A model generated the notes under the pieces. It was not told the DNA's origin. It saw only the letters and a program-made list of their open reading frames with translations, and made no database searches. The position numbers and the translations under genes were made by a program. 6,797 bases of DNA from Actinomycetota bacterium (lineage in GTDB: Bacteria; Actinomycetota; Thermoleophilia; Solirubrobacterales; Solirubrobacteraceae): NCBI GenBank assembly GCA_019348435.1, contig JAHWJM010000140.1, positions 1 to 6,797 on the forward strand, in the 5' to 3' direction. Shown here in pieces: positions 1 through 6,053 of the stretch (position 1 is the stretch's first letter; every line of letters begins with the position of its first letter).

Positions 1-360
1 GTGCCCGACGTCGAGCGCCATCTCCGGCACGCCCGCGTGTTCGTGTCGCCCGTCCGCTATGGCGCCGGGATGAAGGGCAAGAACGTGCACGCGATGGCCC
101 ACGGCCTTCCGCTCGTCACGACGACGATCGGCGCCGAGGGCATGGACCTGATCGACGGGCAGCACGCCCTGATCTGCGATGGAGCCGAGGCGTTCGCTGC
201 CGGGATCGTCGCGTTGTACCGCGACCCGGCGCTCTGGGAGCGCCTCGCGACGAGCTCCCGCGAGGTGGCGCGAACGCGCTGGACGCCCGCGGCGATGCGC
301 GAGAGACTCGACGACCTGCTGGACGCGACGGCGCGGTCGCGAGCCGCGCGCGTGCCATGA
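1..360 (+). CDS. GT4-type glycosyltransferase, C-terminal part (5' truncated by window edge)
   Basis: About 119 residues of the C-terminal Rossmann-like domain of a GT-B fold glycosyltransferase. The frame is open from the first base, so the real start lies upstream of the window and the GTG at base 1 is probably just an internal valine. Visible residues 16-35 carry the family-typical run SPVRYGAGMKGKNVHAMAHG, followed by LPLVTTTIGAEG. This is the donor-nucleotide-binding segment of many GT4 enzymes, in which a conserved Gly-x-Lys-x-Lys loop precedes the 'ama.GlPvVtT' helix and strand. A helical tail (about residues 65-110) closes the domain. It presumably transfers a sugar from a nucleotide donor to a lipid-linked intermediate in the cytoplasm; donor and acceptor cannot be read from this fragment. 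Its TGA stop overlaps the ATG of the next glycosyltransferase (ATGA), which implies translational coupling in one operon. The fold and family call is firm; the specificity is unknown. Confidence 0.88.
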   Translation: MPDVERHLRHARVFVSPVRYGAGMKGKNVHAMAHGLPLVTTTIGAEGMDLIDGQHALICDGAEAFAAGIVALYRDPALWERLATSSREVARTRWTPAAMRERLDDLLDATARSRAARVP

Positions 361-1586
361 GCTCGCTCGGCTCGTACCCGCCCCCGCCCGTCGAGTTCGC
401 GCTCGTCTCAGAGGTCGTGCCGCCGTCGTGGTCGGGGCAGGCGGTGCTGATCCGGCGTCTGGTCACGGGCCTGGATCCGCGCGCGTACTGCCTGCTGACC
501 TCCGACCAGGGCATCTACGCCGGCGACCACATCCAGAAGCTCGAGACGACGTGCTACCGGCTGCCGGCGGTGCGCATCCGCTACCTGCACCGCAACAAGT
601 GGCTGTTCAACGCATCCGCGGTCGCCGGCGCAGCGACCGGCATCGCCCGCCGCGCCGTCCAGATCGCGCGCGTGGCGCGGCGCGAGCAGTGCCGCGCCAT
701 CTTGGTGTTCACCGGCGACTTCCACGATCTTCCCGCCGCCTATCTCGCCAGCCGGCTGCTCCGCCTGCGGCTGTACGTCTACATGTGCGACTACTACTCG
801 CACCGCGAGGCCTACGAGCCGGCACGACGAAGGCTCTCACCGCACCTCGAGCGGATCGTGGTCCGGGGGGCGACCCGCGTGATCTGCGGTACCGACACGC
901 TGGCCGATGCTCTCGCGGACCGCTATGGCGTCGCACCGGCCGTGATTCACCACCCCGCGGACCTGTCGCTCTACGCCCTCGCCGACCGTCCACACCGCGC
1001 CCCGGCCCCGCACACGCGGATCGTCTACACCGGGACGATCTACGAGGCGCAGCTCGACGCCGTCCAGAACCTGCTCGCGGCGCTCGACCGCCTCTCGGCG
1101 CGATCGGCCGCGCTGCACGTCTACGGCGGTCAACTGGAGGAGGAGCTGCGCACCCGCGGGCTCGACGGTCGGCTGGCCGTTCACGGGCACGCCTCCGCGC
1201 AGGAGATCGCCGCCGTCCAGGAGGGCGCCGACATCCTGTTCCTCCCGCTCGCGTTCCGATCGCAGTACCCGGAGGTCATTCGCACCTCCGCCCCGATGAA
1301 GTTCGGCGAGTACCTCGCCGCCGGTGGGCCGATCCTCGTCCACGCCCCCCCCGATGCCTTCGTGTCGCAGTACTGTCGCCGTCATGACTGCGCAATCGTG
1401 GTCGACGAGCCCGACCCGAGCCGCGTGGCCGAGGCGATCGAGGCGCTCTGCGACGACGCTGCGCTGCGCGCACGGCTGATCCGCAACGCCCAGACGCGCG
1501 CGCGGAGCGACTTCGGCATCGACGTGGCGCGTGCGCGGTTCGGGGAGCTGCTGCACCTGGGAACGGTGGGCCGGTGCACGGCGTGA
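357..1586 (+). CDS. GT4-like glycosyltransferase (409 aa)
   Basis: Complete soluble GT-B glycosyltransferase of normal length, with no signal peptide or membrane segment, so it probably acts at the cytoplasmic face of the membrane. The N-terminal acceptor-side domain begins with the strand EFALVSEVVPPS (residues 13-24) and continues through DLPAAYLASRLL (124-135) and CDYY (144-147). The linker holds RYGVAPAVIHHPADLSLY (189-206). The C-terminal donor domain starts at YTGTIYEAQLD (224-234) and contains ADILFLPLAF (291-300) and APMKFGEYLAAGGPIL (312-327), the usual GT4 donor-binding signature with E318 in the position of the conserved glutamate. The ATG at 357 is chosen because it sits in an ATGA overlap with the upstream stop and puts the first beta strand close to the N terminus. 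It is paralogous to the truncated gene at 6054, matching it in nearly collinear blocks. The sugar donor and acceptor are unknown; it may act on a 2-acetamido-2,6-dideoxyhexose or a neighbouring residue of the repeat unit. Confidence 0.9.
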   Translation: MSSLGSYPPPPVEFALVSEVVPPSWSGQAVLIRRLVTGLDPRAYCLLTSDQGIYAGDHIQKLETTCYRLPAVRIRYLHRNKWLFNASAVAGAATGIARRAVQIARVARREQCRAILVFTGDFHDLPAAYLASRLLRLRLYVYMCDYYSHREAYEPARRRLSPHLERIVVRGATRVICGTDTLADALADRYGVAPAVIHHPADLSLYALADRPHRAPAPHTRIVYTGTIYEAQLDAVQNLLAALDRLSARSAALHVYGGQLEEELRTRGLDGRLAVHGHASAQEIAAVQEGADILFLPLAFRSQYPEVIRTSAPMKFGEYLAAGGPILVHAPPDAFVSQYCRRHDCAIVVDEPDPSRVAEAIEALCDDAALRARLIRNAQTRARSDFGIDVARARFGELLHLGTVGRCTA

Positions 1587-2935
1587 GAGGCGGCGGCGGA
1601 GCGCCGCGCATCCTGCTCGTCGCGATGGCGAACAGCGTCCACACCGCGCGGTGGATAGGCCAGCTCGGCGACCAGGGATGGGACGTGCACCTCTTCCCGG
1701 TCTCGGCGCGCCCCGCGCACGTCGATCTGCGCCACATCACCGTCTACCCGGCTGCGCGCCGGTGGCGGCCCGAGCTCGACCCCAGCGTGCGCCAGCGCGG
1801 TGTCCCGTGGCCACTGCCGAGGGGGTGGGCGCGGCTCGAGTGGGTCCTGGAACGCGTGCCGCGGGCGAACCGGGCGGCAAGGCTTGCGCGCCTGATCTCG
1901 TCGCTTCGCCCGGACCTCGTGCACTCCCTGGAGATGCAGCACGGGGGCTACCTGACGCTGGAGAGCCGCCGTCTGCTCGGCGGCGATCGCTTCCCACCCT
2001 GGATGTACTCGTGCTGGGGCAGCGATCTGTTCTACTTCGGCCGCTTGCCGGGCCACAGGGAGCGCATCGAGGCGGTGCTGGACACGTGCGACTACCTGAT
2101 CACCGACTGCGAGCGCGACCGGCAGCTCGCGTGTGAGTTCGGCTTTCGCGGCACCTTCCTGGGGATCTTTCCCGGCCCCGGGGGCTTCCACGTCGAGCGG
2201 ATGCGACGGCTGCGCAGCCCCGCGGCGGCATCGACGCGGCGCGTCATCGCGCTCAAAGGCCAGCACGATGACCAGTGGGTGGGGCGCGCGCTCGTCGCCC
2301 TGGAGGCGATTCGCCGTCTCGGCGCCGAGCTCGCGGAGTACGAGGTCGTCATCTACTCGGCCGAGGACAGCGTGCGTCGCGCCGGCGAGCGCATCGCGAG
2401 GACGACGGGGCTGCGGCTGTCGGTCCTTCCGGAGAGCGCGCCCGACGAGATCGTGGCGCTCATGGGCCGCGCGCGGATCGCCGTCGCCGTGAACATCAGC
2501 GACGGGACGCCGAACACCATGCTCGAAGCGATGATCATGGGCGCGCTCCCCATCCAGTCCGACACGATCTCGACGCAGGAATGGGTGACAGACGGCGAAA
2601 ACGGTCTGCTCGTCGATCCGGAGGACCCCGACGACGTCGAGCGCGCGCTGCGTCGCGCGTTGGCCGACGACACGCTCGTCGACCGGGCCGACCGCCTCAA
2701 CGAGCGGCTCACCGCCGAGCGCATCGACTACCCCGTCGTCGCGCCGCGCGTGGTCGAGGCGTACCGGCGGGTGCTGCGCGAGGGCGGCGACAAGATCGGT
2801 GTGCGGTTCGCGCGGGAGCGAGCGCGCGATGACGTTCATCCCGATGGTTCACGAGCCGCGCTGGCAGCGTCGGCTCGGGATGATGGCGCAGCGATGAGCA
2901 GTGACAGCCAGACCGACAGCTCACCGGGAGCATGA
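1574..2935 (+). CDS. GT4 glycosyltransferase with C-terminal extension (453 aa)
   Basis: GT-B glycosyltransferase. The N-terminal domain opens with PRILLVAMANSVHTARW (residues 11-27) and includes a CWGSDLFYFG segment (147-156) and TDCERDRQLACEFG (177-190). The donor domain begins near RRVIALKGQ (222-230) and carries SDGTPNTMLEAMIMGALPIQ (309-328), then QEWVTDGENGLLVDPEDPDDV (335-355 region), the typical GT4 C-terminal motifs. The usual E-x7-E pair appears as D310-x7-E318, as in other 'DGTPN' members. The GTG at 1574 overlaps the previous gene by 13 bases. A GTG at 1583 (residue 4) would instead make a GTGA overlap and is equally plausible. The ATG at 1625 is unlikely because it would cut into the first beta strand. 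After about residue 405 the protein has a charged, Ala/Arg/Ser/Asp-rich tail of about 48 residues that does not look like the fold. No membrane segment is visible. It is probably a cytoplasmic repeat-unit assembly enzyme of unknown specificity. Confidence 0.88.
   Translation: MHGVRGGGGAPRILLVAMANSVHTARWIGQLGDQGWDVHLFPVSARPAHVDLRHITVYPAARRWRPELDPSVRQRGVPWPLPRGWARLEWVLERVPRANRAARLARLISSLRPDLVHSLEMQHGGYLTLESRRLLGGDRFPPWMYSCWGSDLFYFGRLPGHRERIEAVLDTCDYLITDCERDRQLACEFGFRGTFLGIFPGPGGFHVERMRRLRSPAAASTRRVIALKGQHDDQWVGRALVALEAIRRLGAELAEYEVVIYSAEDSVRRAGERIARTTGLRLSVLPESAPDEIVALMGRARIAVAVNISDGTPNTMLEAMIMGALPIQSDTISTQEWVTDGENGLLVDPEDPDDVERALRRALADDTLVDRADRLNERLTAERIDYPVVAPRVVEAYRRVLREGGDKIGVRFARERARDDVHPDGSRAALAASARDDGAAMSSDSQTDSSPGA
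2926..2930 (+). promoter_or_regulatory. Ribosome binding site supporting the GTG start at 2937
   Basis: GGGAG ends 6 bases before the GTG at 2937, a good Shine-Dalgarno spacing. It favours 2937 over the in-frame upstream GTG at 2901, which would add 12 residues ahead of the Rossmann strand. The site lies inside the last codons of the upstream glycosyltransferase gene, consistent with coupled translation. Confidence 0.6.
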
Positions 2936-2936
2936 C

Positions 2937-3818
2937 GTGACGGCGCGACGCGTCCTCGTCCTCGGCGGGTCGGGCATGCTCGGTCACAAGCTGTGGCAGG
3001 TGCTCGGTCAGCGCATGGAGGCGTACGCCACCCTCCGCACGAGCGAGCATCCGGCAGCACGGCTGGGGCTGCTCGATCCGGCCCGAACGATTCTGGATGT
3101 GGCCGCGGGCTCGTTCGATACGGTCGAGCGCGCCCTCGCCTTCGCCCAGCCGCAGGTTGTCGTGAACTGCATCGGGATCGTCAAGCAGGTTCGCGAGGCG
3201 CGCGACCCGATCCCGAGCATCTCGATCAACTCGCTGTTTCCCCACCGCCTGGCGGCGCTCTGCCGTGCCGAGGGCGTGCGCCTGGTCCACGTCAGCACGG
3301 ACTGTGTCTTCAGCGGCCGCACCGGCCGTTACGACGAGAGCGACATCCCCGACCCGGTCGACCTGTATGGGCGCAGCAAGCTGCTGGGCGAGGTCGACGG
3401 CGACTGCCTCACGGTCCGCACGTCGATCATCGGGCGCGAGCTCGCCGGGGCCAGCGGGCTGCTCGAGTGGTTTCTGGCACAGCAGGGGACCGTTCGCGGA
3501 TTTCGGCGCGCGATCTTCAGCGGCCTGACGACCGAGGCGCTGGCCCGCATCCTCGCCTCGATCGTCTCCGACCACCGCGATCTGACCGGGATTTGGCACG
3601 TGGCATCCGAGCCGATCTCGAAGCACGACCTGCTATTCATGCTCAAGGATGCATACCGTTGCGACGTGGAGATCGTTCCCGACGACGAGGTCGTCTGCGA
3701 CCGCAGCCTCGACGGTCGCAGGTTCGAGCAGGAGACAGGGCTGCGCGCCCCTTCGTGGGACGAGATGGTCGCGCAGCTCGCCGCCGACAAGACGCCGTAC
3801 GAACGACTGAGGGGCTGA
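2937..3818 (+). CDS. RmlD-like SDR reductase (WbvR-type, UDP-4-keto-6-deoxy-L-HexNAc reductase)
   Basis: An extended short-chain dehydrogenase/reductase of 293 residues. The nucleotide-binding motif GGSGMLGH is at residues 10-17, after the strand RRVLVLG. The family segment VVVNCIGIVKQ (74-84) follows. The catalytic residues are visible as STDCVFSG (120-127) and the YxxxK pair Y144/K148 in LYGRSK. The C-terminal part (FSGLTTEALARIL, WHVASEPISKHDLL) matches the substrate-binding half of RmlD-type reductases. The predicted role is NAD(P)H reduction of the C4 keto group of the 5-epimerised intermediate made by the downstream dehydratase. FnlB/CapF enzymes are about 370 residues with a C-terminal cupin that epimerises C3; this protein ends without one, as in WbvR, which suggests UDP-L-RhaNAc as its product. 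dTDP-4-dehydrorhamnose reductase is the alternative, but no rmlA, rmlB or rmlC is nearby. It starts 1 base after the preceding stop. The SDR assignment is firm and the substrate is inferred from context. Confidence 0.85.
   Translation: MTARRVLVLGGSGMLGHKLWQVLGQRMEAYATLRTSEHPAARLGLLDPARTILDVAAGSFDTVERALAFAQPQVVVNCIGIVKQVREARDPIPSISINSLFPHRLAALCRAEGVRLVHVSTDCVFSGRTGRYDESDIPDPVDLYGRSKLLGEVDGDCLTVRTSIIGRELAGASGLLEWFLAQQGTVRGFRRAIFSGLTTEALARILASIVSDHRDLTGIWHVASEPISKHDLLFMLKDAYRCDVEIVPDDEVVCDRSLDGRRFEQETGLRAPSWDEMVAQLAADKTPYERLRG
3809..3814 (+). promoter_or_regulatory. Ribosome binding site for the dehydratase gene
   Basis: GAGGGG lies 8 bases before the ATG at 3823, within the last codons of the reductase gene. 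It is the strongest Shine-Dalgarno match among the junctions of this window and fixes the start of the dehydratase. Confidence 0.6.
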
Positions 3819-3822
3819 CAGG

Positions 3823-4881
3823 ATGCTGACCGGCAAGCGCATCGTCATCACCGGCGGCACCGGTTCGCTCGGGAGCGTGCTCGTCCGCCGGCTGCTGTCG
3901 GGGACGGTGGGGACCCCCGCGGCGATCACGGTCTTCTCGCGCGACGAGGCAAAGCAGCACACGATGCGGTTGTCCTACGGAAGGCTCGAGACGGCAACCG
4001 ACGAGGTCATCTACCACAACTTCGAGCGCCTGTTGCGCTTCCGGATCGGCGACGTGCGCGATCTCGCGAGCGTCAGCTCGGTCCTTCGCGATGCCGACAT
4101 CGTCTTCAACGCGGCAGCCCTCAAGCAGGTGCCGACGTGCGAGTACTTCCCGTCGGAGGCGGTGAAGACGAACATCGGCGGCCCGGAGAACATCGTGCGC
4201 GCGATCCGCGACGGCGGGCTGCCGGTGGAGACGGTCGTCGGCATCTCCACCGACAAGGCCGTCAAGCCCGTCAACGTCATGGGGATGACGAAGGCGATCC
4301 AGGAGCGGATCTTCATCGAGGGCAACCTCGAGTGTCCGGGTACGCGCTTCGTCTGCGCGCGGTACGGCAACGTCCTCGCCTCCCGCGGCTCGGTGATCCC
4401 GCTCTTTCACCACCAGATCCGGCTCGGCGGCCCGGTCACGATCACGGACTTCGAGATGACCCGCTTCCTGCTCAGCCTCGAGGAAGCGGTCGACACCGTG
4501 CTCGCCGCGCTCGCCGACGGGCAGCCTGGCGAGACGTACATCCCGCGCGTGCCCTCGGCGCGCGTCGTCGACGTCGCGCAGGCGCTGATCGGCGAGCGCC
4601 CGATCGAGACGATCGTCACGGGCATACGCCCGGGCGAGAAGGTCCACGAGATCCTCGTCTCCGAGGAGGAGGCACAGCTGACGGTGCCCAGAGGCGACTA
4701 CTACGTCATCCTCCCGCGCCTGCCCGAGCTGCGCCCGGTCGAGCCCGCCGGGCCGATCCTCGAGCGGGAGTACAGCTCTCGCGACGACGTCATGTCGACC
4801 GACGACGTCGCCACCTTCCTCGCCAGGCACAAGCTCCTGCCAGACCATGAGCTCGTGCTCGAGGAAGACATGCTCCGGTGA
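3823..4881 (+). CDS. fnlA: UDP-GlcNAc 4,6-dehydratase (inverting)/5-epimerase, FnlA/CapE/WbvB family
   Basis: 352 residues, close to the roughly 342-345 of FnlA and CapE, and soluble. Residues 10-17 TGGTGSLG form the NAD(P) Rossmann loop, and FSRDE (38-42) is the start of the cofactor-specificity region. NAAALKQVPTCEYFPSEAVKTNIGG (starting at residue 96) is the hallmark of the short FlaA1/CapE-type dehydratases. ISTDKAVKPVNVMGMTKA (141-158) supplies D144 and K145. The classical YxxxK is replaced by M153-xxx-K157, the atypical form known for the CapE/FnlA branch and not for the PseB/FlaA1 branch, which keeps tyrosine. ARYGNVLASRGSVIPLF (179-195) is also conserved. The enzyme should turn UDP-GlcNAc into UDP-2-acetamido-2,6-dideoxy-L-hexos-4-ulose, the first step of the UDP-L-FucNAc and UDP-L-QuiNAc pathways. 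It sits 4 bases after the reductase gene and 10 bases before the 2-epimerase gene. The family call is strong; the final sugar depends on the reductase. Confidence 0.92.
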   Translation: MLTGKRIVITGGTGSLGSVLVRRLLSGTVGTPAAITVFSRDEAKQHTMRLSYGRLETATDEVIYHNFERLLRFRIGDVRDLASVSSVLRDADIVFNAAALKQVPTCEYFPSEAVKTNIGGPENIVRAIRDGGLPVETVVGISTDKAVKPVNVMGMTKAIQERIFIEGNLECPGTRFVCARYGNVLASRGSVIPLFHHQIRLGGPVTITDFEMTRFLLSLEEAVDTVLAALADGQPGETYIPRVPSARVVDVAQALIGERPIETIVTGIRPGEKVHEILVSEEEAQLTVPRGDYYVILPRLPELRPVEPAGPILEREYSSRDDVMSTDDVATFLARHKLLPDHELVLEEDMLR

Positions 4882-4891
4882 GCGAGCCCCG

Positions 4892-6043
4892 ATGAAGGTG
4901 ATGACCATCCTCGGGACGCGGCCCGAGATCATCCGTCTCAGCCGCGTGATCGAGAGCTTGGACGCCGCCTGCGACCACGTTCTGGTCAACACCGGCCAGA
5001 ACTTCGACCACACCCTCTCCGGCGTCTTCTTCGAGGAGCTGGGGGTCCGGGCGCCCGACGAGGTGCTGAGCGTTCGCAGCGCCTCCTTCGGCACGCAGAT
5101 CGCGAAGATCCTCACCGAGACCGAGGAGGTGCTCTCAGCCCACCGCCCCGATCGGCTGCTCCTGCTCGGGGACACGAACAGCTCGCTGTCGGCGATCGTG
5201 GCCAAGCGCATGGGTGTCCCGGTGTTCCACATGGAGGCGGGCAACCGCTGCTACGACGACCGGGTGCCCGAGGAGGTCAACCGGCGAGTCATCGACCACT
5301 CGAGCGACATCCTGATGCCGTACACCGAGCGCAGCCGCGCGAACCTGCTGCGCGAGGGGATCGCCGGCGACCGGATCTTCGTCATCGGCAACCCGATCTT
5401 CGAGGTGATCAACCACCACGAGTCCGCGATCGGGCGGTCCGACGTCCTGTCGCGCCTCGGCCTCGAGGCACAGCGATTCTTCCTCGTCACGATGCACCGC
5501 GAGGAGAACGTCGACGCAGAGAAGCGCCTGCGCGCCCTGATCGACGCGTTGGGGATGCTCGAGCGCGAGCACGGCCTTCCGATCGTCGTCAGCACTCACC
5601 CCCGCACGCGCAAGAGGATGGCCGGCTTCGGCGTCGACCAGGAGAGCGCGCTGCTGACGTTTCCCGACCCCTTCGGGCTCTTCGACTTCATCGCCCTCGA
5701 GCGCGCCGCCCTGTGCGTACTGAGTGACAGCGGGACGGTGCAGGAGGAGTGCTGCATCTTCCGCGTCCCCAACGTCACCATCCGCGACGTGACCGAGCGC
5801 CCGGAGACGCTCGAGTGCGGCAGCAACATCCTCAGCGGGGCCGAGCCGGAGGCAATCTCCCGCGCCGTGCGCGTCGTGCTCCAGCAACGGCCCAGCTGGA
5901 GCGTCCCGCCGGAGTACCTCGTCGAGGATGTGAGCGTCGCCGCGACCAAGATCGTCGTCGGCCGCCACCAGAGCGTCCAGGGGTCCGTGCGGTCGCGAGA
6001 CGCGTCGCCTGGTCTCGCGTCGGGTCACCGCGGCGGGGCGTGA
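4892..6043 (+). CDS. fnlC: UDP-HexNAc 2-epimerase, WecB superfamily, FnlC/CapG/WbvD type
   Basis: 383 residues with a GT-B-like non-hydrolysing 2-epimerase fold. Motifs in order: MTILGTRPEIIRL (4-16, first UDP-binding loop), LLGDTNSSLSA (91-101, D94), FHMEAGNRCYDDRVPEEVNRR (112-132, E115 and E127/E128), VTMHREENVD (199-208, H202), SDSGTVQEE (278-286, UDP phosphate binding) and RDVTERPETLECGSNIL (298-314). D94, E115, one of E127/E128 and H202 match the acidic and histidine residues known in E. coli WecB. The 'EAGNRC...RVPEEvNR' version and the 'CGSNI' version are typical of FnlC/CapG rather than ordinary WecB, which has EAGLRT. The predicted role is C2 epimerisation of the reduced UDP-2-acetamido-2,6-dideoxy-L-sugar, the last step of the pathway. 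The ATG at 4892 is chosen because the strand MKVMTILG begins there; the in-frame ATG at 4847 lies inside the upstream gene. The last 28 or so residues are a Gly/Ser/Arg-rich tail. Generic annotation would call it wecB. Confidence 0.92.
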   Translation: MKVMTILGTRPEIIRLSRVIESLDAACDHVLVNTGQNFDHTLSGVFFEELGVRAPDEVLSVRSASFGTQIAKILTETEEVLSAHRPDRLLLLGDTNSSLSAIVAKRMGVPVFHMEAGNRCYDDRVPEEVNRRVIDHSSDILMPYTERSRANLLREGIAGDRIFVIGNPIFEVINHHESAIGRSDVLSRLGLEAQRFFLVTMHREENVDAEKRLRALIDALGMLEREHGLPIVVSTHPRTRKRMAGFGVDQESALLTFPDPFGLFDFIALERAALCVLSDSGTVQEECCIFRVPNVTIRDVTERPETLECGSNILSGAEPEAISRAVRVVLQQRPSWSVPPEYLVEDVSVAATKIVVGRHQSVQGSVRSRDASPGLASGHRGGA

Positions 6044-6053
6044 GCGCATCTCG

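Noticed and set aside
179..1387. A 402-codon forward frame overlapping the first two glycosyltransferases
   Set aside because: It is out of frame with two genes that have clear motifs, and its product is dominated by Arg, Pro and Ala, as expected for a shifted GC-rich frame.
1382..2839. A 485-codon reverse-strand open frame
   Set aside because: It is antisense to the second glycosyltransferase. The translation is rich in Arg, Ala, Asp and His, with no family motif, and it crosses a gene border on the coding strand.
2937..3818. The reductase as dTDP-4-dehydrorhamnose reductase (RmlD) for dTDP-L-rhamnose
   Set aside because: The fold fits, but no rmlA, rmlB or rmlC is present and the next two genes are UDP-GlcNAc-type enzymes, so a UDP-HexNAc role is more likely. 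The rhamnose option is not fully excluded.
4782..4809. Direct repeat of cgacgacgtc (4782-4791 and 4800-4809)
   Set aside because: Both copies lie inside the dehydratase coding sequence and encode Asp-Asp-Val. Codon preference for GAC and GTC explains them without a regulatory role.
3643..5244. A 533-codon reverse-strand open frame
   Set aside because: It lies antisense to the dehydratase and 2-epimerase, whose motifs are unmistakable. Long antisense frames are common in GC-rich DNA because stop codons are rare, and its translation is low-complexity Arg/Asp/Ala/Val without a recognisable domain.
4892..6043. The 2-epimerase as ordinary WecB supplying UDP-ManNAc
   Set aside because: The EAGNRC and CGSNI motif variants and the adjacent CapE-type dehydratase point to the FnlC/CapG branch; WecB normally has EAGLRT, and no UDP-ManNAc dehydrogenase (WecC) is seen.
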